A stretch of 18,746 nt of DNA from Flavobacteriales bacterium UBA1958. Lineage in GTDB: Bacteria > Bacteroidota > Bacteroidia > Flavobacteriales_D > Sanyastnellaceae. This document shows positions 13,800 through 18,746 of this stretch, piece by piece. How positions within the stretch are numbered: position 1 is the stretch's first letter; every line of letters begins with the position of its first letter. The notes below the pieces were generated by a model. It saw nothing but the letters and a program-made list of their open reading frames with translations, was not told where the DNA came from and did no database searches. The position numbers and the translations under genes are program-made. The DNA is taken from positions 1-18,746 of the forward strand of contig DDEI01000071.1 of NCBI GenBank assembly GCA_002336675.1. The letters are read 5' to 3'.

Positions 13800-15076
13800 A
13801 AGAAAGTTTTAACAATTTAGAAAAAGGGATGAAAGAAAGTCTTAATGACTTTGAATTGCCTTTTGACAATAAGCATTGGGAGGAGTTCGAGATGAGACTT
13901 GACGGCAAGTACGCATCTTCCCTAAATACAGTGGCTGCAGCGATCGTTTCAGTGGTAATTCTCATGTCTGGAATTACTTACATTATCTTTTCACCGGGGA
14001 TTCCTGAATCCGCTCAAGAAGTTTCTGAAGTTCTTGAAGAACGTCCTGACTTCTCTTTAAATACTTTAGATTATGATGAGGTATTATTAGAATCTCGTGT
14101 AATTTCACTTGATGATGGTAAGGTTGCGTTAGATGATGGCCAAACAGTTATGGAGGAGGTAGGTAATGACATTGATAATAGCAATAAAGAAATTTCAATA
14201 GCTGAATTACAGAACACAATTCAAGAAAAAGAAAACACATCTAAGGCTAATTATGTTCCAAAAGAGGAATTTGTTGAAGAAACCGAGCAGTTGGAAGAAA
14301 AGTCCATAAAGGAAATTGAAAAAAATGAATCTCCAATGAGCACGTTGCCATTTATTATCAGCTCCGCGGTTGAGATTTGTGCAGGAGAGAAAATCGAGTT
14401 CAAAACTGAAAATATTTCAGAGGCTGCACGTTTTCTTTGGAATTTTGGTAATGCTGATTTCTCTACGGAGACTAATCCTGTTAGAACATTTAACGAGCCT
14501 GGAGAATATAATGTAACACTGATTCTTTCGAAATCTACGGAGAAAATTGAATCGAAAATTATAGTATTGCCTAAACCAACGGCTAAATTTGCTTGGAATG
14601 AAGGTACTAAAGGCCAAGTGAAGTTTTCTAACCTTTCTGAAAAAGCTGATGCGAGTTATTGGCAGATAGATGATGAATTTACTTCTAACGATATCAATCC
14701 AACTTTTGAATATTCTAAGGCCGGCAAAAAGCTCGTGACGCTCAAGGTGCAGAATGAGTTTGGCTGCAGTGATTCTAGCTTTAGATACATTAAGTTAGCT
14801 GAGCCAGTAGAAGTTTTGGCACCCAGCGCTATCGCACAATCTGAAAACTTCTTACCTAGCCTAACAGATCCTAATTATGGTCAGCTGATGTTTACAATCC
14901 ATAATATGAAAGGTCAGCTCATTTATGAGTCTGAAGAAGGTCAGCCATGGAAAGGAACTATGCCAGATGGAACATATGCTGCTCCTGATTCTGAGTTTGC
15001 TTGGTTAGTTTTAGTCAAAAATCATTTAGGAAAAGAAATTTATTCCGACAGCGGAAAAGTGAAAATTTTACCTTAA
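13796..15076 (+). CDS. Single-pass membrane protein, putative anti-sigma factor with PKD and sorting-domain-like periplasmic part
   Basis: The 426-residue protein has no signal peptide. Residues 1-43 are a charged, presumably cytoplasmic segment (LNDFELPFDNKHWEEFEMRL) like the short N-termini of regulators encoded after Bacteroidota sigma factors. One membrane helix spans about 44-66. A long acidic, low-complexity linker (70-180) leads to two PKD-like domains, about 188-258 (FLWNFGNADFSTETNPVRTF) and 262-334 (SYWQIDDEF, NPTFEYSKAGKKLVTLKV). Residues 336-426 (FLPSLTD, FTIHNMKGQLIYE, PWKGTMPDGTYAAP, GKVKILP) align with the last half of the type B T9SS sorting domain of the 8556-11219 protein, but lack its TFTPNNDG start. 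Membrane anchoring argues against secretion of this protein. Anti-sigma function is inferred from position and topology; no zinc-binding anti-sigma motif is visible. Confidence 0.7.
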   Translation: MKESFNNLEKGMKESLNDFELPFDNKHWEEFEMRLDGKYASSLNTVAAAIVSVVILMSGITYIIFSPGIPESAQEVSEVLEERPDFSLNTLDYDEVLLESRVISLDDGKVALDDGQTVMEEVGNDIDNSNKEISIAELQNTIQEKENTSKANYVPKEEFVEETEQLEEKSIKEIEKNESPMSTLPFIISSAVEICAGEKIEFKTENISEAARFLWNFGNADFSTETNPVRTFNEPGEYNVTLILSKSTEKIESKIIVLPKPTAKFAWNEGTKGQVKFSNLSEKADASYWQIDDEFTSNDINPTFEYSKAGKKLVTLKVQNEFGCSDSSFRYIKLAEPVEVLAPSAIAQSENFLPSLTDPNYGQLMFTIHNMKGQLIYESEEGQPWKGTMPDGTYAAPDSEFAWLVLVKNHLGKEIYSDSGKVKILP

Positions 15077-15094
15077 CCAAATAATGAATAACTC

Positions 15095-15135
15095 AAAAAG
15101 GGTCACGCAATCTAATCTGTGCGACCCTTTTTTTT
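15095..15135 (+). terminator. Rho-independent terminator of the sigma factor operon
   Basis: The arms AAAAGGGT(CA)CGCA and TGCGACCCTTTT pair with a 2-base bulge around a loop of about 10 bases, followed by a run of eight T. It begins 18 bases past the stop of the membrane protein gene. Confidence 0.8.
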
Positions 15136-15378
15136 CATTATTGATAGTACTTTTGTTGAGTGAATAAACTATCAAGGTGTTTATATCCAATGTGTTTTCT
15201 CTCTTTATATTTCAGGTTACCCTTGGTTAAGAATTCACTTTTGCGAATATGAATTTGGGAAGTACTCCTGTAAGTTCTTGTTTTTCATATGACGGAGGGT
15301 GTGAGTTATCTATACCGGAGTTTGTGTGTATTTTTAAACGGTTAAATGTATTTTAAAGGCGAATTAGCTCATTTCAGA

Positions 15379-15392
15379 GGTCATGTGACCTT
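15379..15392. promoter_or_regulatory. Perfect palindrome, possible operator upstream of the giant gene
   Basis: AGGTCATGTGACCT is a 14-base sequence with perfect 6-base arms (AGGTCA/TGACCT) around TG, about 60 bases upstream of the putative -7 box at 15453. Position and symmetry fit a dimeric regulator site, but nothing else supports it. Confidence 0.3.
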
Positions 15393-15452
15393 AATAAGAT
15401 AGGAATTTTATTAACTAAAAGTTGTTTTTTATCTGTGCAACTTTATTGATCT

Positions 15453-15460
15453 TAACTTTG
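15453..15460 (+). promoter_or_regulatory. putative -7 promoter element of the giant secreted protein gene
   Basis: TAACTTTG matches TAnnTTTG exactly and lies 29 bases before the ATG at 15490. The nearest upstream TTG (15422-15424) is 28 bases away, longer than usual. Confidence 0.4.
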
Positions 15461-15489
15461 TCTTCTAATAAGAAATTCAAAGAAGAAAA

Positions 15490-18400
15490 ATGATGAAGTT
15501 AAAGAGTTTGGTAGCTGTTTTTTTTATGATCACCTCACTATTAGCGTTTTCTCAGAATTATGAGATTAATAACGAGGCAGTCACAGCTTGTGGGGGTTCC
15601 TTTTTAGATGACAGCGGTGGTGCTGGAGATGCTCCAGGCACTTCAGGTGCAGATTACACAAATACGTCTTATACATATACTATTTGTCCAGATAGTCCAG
15701 GTGATGTAATTTCCGTTGACTTTGCTCTCTTTAGTGTTTATCAAAGTGCCAATCCAAATAATAGCGATTATTTAGCTGTTTTTGATGGGAATAATACAGG
15801 AGAAAATACTCTAGGTAGTTATACAGGCGATGCTTTGCAGGGATTGTCTATTACTGGAACCGTGAATAACACCTCTGGTTGTTTAACGTTCGTTTTCGAC
15901 CCTAGTGGCACAAGCCCTGGTACTTTCGCAGGATGGGAAGCTATTATTTCTTGCACTACACCTTGTGCTAACCCTACTTCAGCGTCCACTATTTCTGATC
16001 CTATTCCAGATTTGGACAATAGTGTTTCTGTTTGTCTCAATCAGCCAATTTCATTTGAAGATAATGGTTCTTTGGCTGCGGTTGGATTTACGCTAGACAA
16101 TTACATATGGAACTTTGATGATGGAACGATTGTAGAAGGCGATCAAAATGTCGAACATGCTTTTTCTGAGCCCGGAGAATACATTGTTACTTTAACTGTT
16201 GAAGATAATAATGGATGTCAGAATTTAAATCTAGTTCCACTTCAAGTATTAGTTAGTACAATTCCCATTTTTAATACTGATTTTTCATCGGAAATTTGTC
16301 TGGGAGGAGATGGTTATGTCAATGGGAATCCTATTCAAAGTCAATCTTGGACAGCTTTGCCCCCGCAAGTAGTTGCTGGTGAGACTTATCTTCCAGATGA
16401 TGCTGGAGCCTCTTATACATCCGAATTGGTGTTTGACTTTTTCGATGACGGACAGACATTGGATGATTGCGATGATTTATTGAATCTGTCGATTAATATG
16501 GAACATAGTTACATGGGTGATCTTCAGATCCAAGTGAACTGTCCATCTGGAAATACTGTGGTACTAGTAGAGTTTGGAGATGGAGGAGGGGGTACTTTTC
16601 TTGGAGAAGCTCTTGATGACGGTGGTTTAGACCCTGGCGTCGGCTATGATTATAATTGGGATCCAGAGGCTACCAATGGAAATTGGGGCGATAACTCAGT
16701 TGGTGTAGATATTTTGCCGGCAGGAACTTATGAGAGTTCTTATGATATGTGTGGTTTAGTAGGTTGTCAATTAAATGGTGAATGGACTATAGAGATAATT
16801 GATAATATTGGAGCAGATAATGGGTATATTTTTGAGTGGGGATTAAATTTTAGTCCTGACATTATGCCTGGAATAACAACTTTCACACCAGAAATAGGCT
16901 TAGGGTTAGACAGTACTTGGGTAGAAGGGCCATTTATAACGAACACTTCTTTAGACGGAAATTTCTTAGATATTATGCCTCCATCTCTTGGCGACTATGA
17001 ATATGTATTTAGTGCTGCAAATAATTTTGGATGTACTTTCGATACTACCATAGTTGTAGAGGTTGTTAACGGTCCCCAGATAATTCTTCCTGAAGAGTTA
17101 GGGTTCTGTGGCTCTGAATTTGATTTAGTTTCAGAAATAATAAATGATTTCGATCAAGGGCCTTGTAATTATACTTTTACATTAAGCAACGAAAACGGCA
17201 ATTCATTTGATGACTCTCAAGTTGAGATATACATTGATGGTGTTTTATCTGAAATATTGACAACATTCAATGTTGAGCAAGAGTTTGAGGTTCCTTTAAA
17301 TACAGGTGCGGAAATATCTCTTGTATATGTATTTTCATTTTGGGGTGAGGTAACAGGAAATTTTGTGACTATTACTAATGATGCTGGTTTTGAGATTTTT
17401 AATAGTGGCTCTGGGTTAGCGGAGGGTGAGATATTTACTGATATAATATATTGTTCCGGTCCTGGTCAGGTTCAGTATTCATGGAGCCCTACAGATGGAT
17501 TAGATAATCCAAATGCACTCTCAACATCGGGAGATAATATTGTACCTACAACATACACACTCTCGGCTATTCCTGAGGGGCACCCTGGATGTGAAGCTAC
17601 TGCCAGTATTTATGTGTTTCCTCAAGTAATTCCAGAACTTGGAGAAGATTCAGGGATAACTATATGCGCTAGTTCAGATCCTTTCTCAATGTTTCAGCAG
17701 TTGGACGGAGCACCTGAAGAAGTAGGAACTTGGATAAACTCTGCCGGTGATGTTGTGGATGACGTATTTGACCCATCATCTGATGCTGAGGGAGTATTTA
17801 CTTATTTATGGGAAGGTCAGGATTGTCCTTCCTTAGAAACAGAATTAGAGGTGACATTAGATCTTTTAGAATTAACATTAAGCAATGATACCTCTGTCTG
17901 TCAAAATGGAATAGCTTCATTGGAAGCCTATTTTAGTGGAAATGCAGGACTTGACGTAAATGTAGTTTGGAACAGTGGTTTGTACAATGGAACGAGTATA
18001 GAGGTTCAACCATTAATTAACCCGACTGTTTATCAGGCGCAAGCTTTTTATGGAGATAACTGTGTTACTAATACAGATGAAATCATAGTAACTACTTTAC
18101 AGCCTCTGCAAATGTCTGGTTTTTTAGATGAAGTAATTTGTTTAGGTGATTCAGTATTAGTAAGTGCTCAAAATGAATCTGGAGGGTTGGAGCCATACAC
18201 GTTCACTTGGACTTCTATAAGTACTGATTTGGTTGGAGAGTCAGTGGTTTTAGAACCTATACAAACTACTACCTACTGCTTAGAAATGAATGATGCCTGT
18301 GAAAGCACACCTATAGAAACATGTTTTGAAATACAGCTTAATGAGGTTATCTCTCCACTTTTTATTGGAGATAATTTAGTCGGGTGTTCACCAGTTACGG

Positions 18401-18746
18401 CTAATTTTATTGGGTCAGCGACAGATTTGAGTATTGTAAATAGTGTTGTTTGGGAGTTTGGAGATGGCACCACATCAAACAGTATAAACCAAGCGTCTCA
18501 TACGTATGTTGAACCTGGAGCTTATGATGTAAGCTTAACTATTACAGGCACAGACGGGTGTATGTATGAAAGCTCACAGCAAAATCTCGTAACTACATAT
18601 AATGTTCCTAATGCCGAGTTTACTGCTGATGAGCTTACAGTAGTTCTTCCTAACAGTAATTTTGTCTTCGAAAATTTATCTTCATTCAATGATTATAATT
18701 ATTGGACATTTGATACTTATGGAACTTCAACAGAGGAAAATCCAGA
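15490..18746 (+). CDS. Giant secreted multidomain protein with CUB, P-domain and PKD modules, 3' end outside window
   Basis: From ATG 15490 (or the adjacent ATG 15493) the frame is open for 1085 codons to the window end. The signal peptide MMKLKSLVAVFFMITSLLAFSQ is followed by a CUB-like domain at about 34-155 (ACGGSFLDDSGGAGD, TICPDSPGD, DYLAVFDG, CLTFVFDP, GWEAIISC). A PKD domain spans about 178-257 (YIWNFDDG, FSEPGEYIVTLTVEDNNGC). A P-domain of the proprotein-convertase type covers about 311-456 (DLLNLSINMEHSYMGDLQI, CPSGNTVVL, GEWTIEIIDNIGADNG). Long Ig-like regions with paired Cys follow, then another PKD at about 950-1037 (VVWEFGDG, YVEPGAYDVSLTITG) and the start of a further one. No protease domain is visible. 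The build is that of a T9SS-exported surface adhesin, so a type B sorting domain is expected downstream; that is a prediction, not seen. Confidence 0.88.
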   Translation, partial: MMKLKSLVAVFFMITSLLAFSQNYEINNEAVTACGGSFLDDSGGAGDAPGTSGADYTNTSYTYTICPDSPGDVISVDFALFSVYQSANPNNSDYLAVFDGNNTGENTLGSYTGDALQGLSITGTVNNTSGCLTFVFDPSGTSPGTFAGWEAIISCTTPCANPTSASTISDPIPDLDNSVSVCLNQPISFEDNGSLAAVGFTLDNYIWNFDDGTIVEGDQNVEHAFSEPGEYIVTLTVEDNNGCQNLNLVPLQVLVSTIPIFNTDFSSEICLGGDGYVNGNPIQSQSWTALPPQVVAGETYLPDDAGASYTSELVFDFFDDGQTLDDCDDLLNLSINMEHSYMGDLQIQVNCPSGNTVVLVEFGDGGGGTFLGEALDDGGLDPGVGYDYNWDPEATNGNWGDNSVGVDILPAGTYESSYDMCGLVGCQLNGEWTIEIIDNIGADNGYIFEWGLNFSPDIMPGITTFTPEIGLGLDSTWVEGPFITNTSLDGNFLDIMPPSLGDYEYVFSAANNFGCTFDTTIVVEVVNGPQIILPEELGFCGSEFDLVSEIINDFDQGPCNYTFTLSNENGNSFDDSQVEIYIDGVLSEILTTFNVEQEFEVPLNTGAEISLVYVFSFWGEVTGNFVTITNDAGFEIFNSGSGLAEGEIFTDIIYCSGPGQVQYSWSPTDGLDNPNALSTSGDNIVPTTYTLSAIPEGHPGCEATASIYVFPQVIPELGEDSGITICASSDPFSMFQQLDGAPEEVGTWINSAGDVVDDVFDPSSDAEGVFTYLWEGQDCPSLETELEVTLDLLELTLSNDTSVCQNGIASLEAYFSGNAGLDVNVVWNSGLYNGTSIEVQPLINPTVYQAQAFYGDNCVTNTDEIIVTTLQPLQMSGFLDEVICLGDSVLVSAQNESGGLEPYTFTWTSISTDLVGESVVLEPIQTTTYCLEMNDACESTPIETCFEIQLNEVISPLFIGDNLVGCSPVTANFIGSATDLSIVNSVVWEFGDGTTSNSINQASHTYVEPGAYDVSLTITGTDGCMYESSQQNLVTTYNVPNAEFTADELTVVLPNSNFVFENLSSFNDYNYWTFDTYGTSTEENP

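Larger units (their letters stand above)
15136..15489. other. Intergenic region before the giant secreted protein gene
   Basis: No coding frame or RNA gene was recognised in these ~350 bases. It holds AT-rich sequence with a few short palindromes (for example AGGTCATGTGACCT at 15379-15392) and the promoter-like element at its right end. The AGGTCA-TG-TGACCT palindrome has perfect 6-base arms and could be a regulator site; no cognate factor is suggested. Confidence 0.5.

Noticed and set aside
13747..13965. Antisense frame across the sigma/membrane-protein junction
   Set aside because: The sense frames on the plus strand are strongly supported, so this is a shadow.
15490..18746. Convertase-type protease
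   Set aside because: The P-domain is present but no subtilisin catalytic triad motifs are seen in the available part.

Overview
The window looks like chromosomal DNA from a low-GC member of Bacteroidota, most likely order Flavobacteriales. Several things point there: type IX secretion (T9SS) cargo with both type A and type B C-terminal domains, a GldI-like lipoprotein prolyl isomerase, a DUF3276/PUR-alpha-like protein, DUF6702 and DUF5723 proteins, and repeated TAnnTTTG promoter elements (the Bacteroidota -7 box) just upstream of genes. No rRNA, tRNA, CRISPR array, insertion sequence or phage gene was recognised, so most of it is ordinary housekeeping chromosome with an accessory secreted-protein region on the right.

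Left part (1-3361, minus strand): the 5' end of a probable phosphotransferase-fold gene, an SDR-family protein lacking the catalytic Tyr, a small secreted leucine-rich-repeat protein with a type A sorting domain, a YwbE-like protein, an endonuclease III without its iron-sulfur cysteines, and a DUF6702 protein overlapping the endonuclease gene.

Middle left (3399-7229, plus strand): a tightly coupled operon of nrnA (DHH phosphoesterase), gldI-like FKBP lipoprotein, a second two-domain FKBP lipoprotein and a DUF5723 outer-membrane-type protein. Every junction overlaps by 1 or 4 bases. The operon fires divergently from DUF6702-nth through what look like overlapping promoters. Two prolyl isomerases acting in the periplasm fit folding of T9SS/gliding components.

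Middle right (7315-12656, minus strand): a LOG-family nucleotide hydrolase with a TTG start just past a terminator, the DUF3276 gene with the best promoter in the window, a large PKD-repeat protein with a canonical type B T9SS sorting domain, and mnmA (tRNA 2-thiouridylase), possibly leaderless. From 12657 to 13238 is a gene-poor stretch holding short broken reading frames.

Right part (13239-18746, plus strand): an ECF sigma factor overlapping by 4 bases a single-pass membrane protein. The latter has a short cytoplasmic, anti-sigma-like N-terminus, but its outer part is built from PKD domains and a degenerate copy of the T9SS type B sorting domain. A terminator follows, then an open reading frame of at least 1085 codons (cut by the window end) for a giant secreted protein with CUB, P-domain and PKD modules. 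The sigma/membrane-protein pair, whose presumed sensor resembles the cargo encoded on either side, is the most interesting candidate system here: possibly a sigma switch tied to T9SS cargo or envelope state. That function is inference only.
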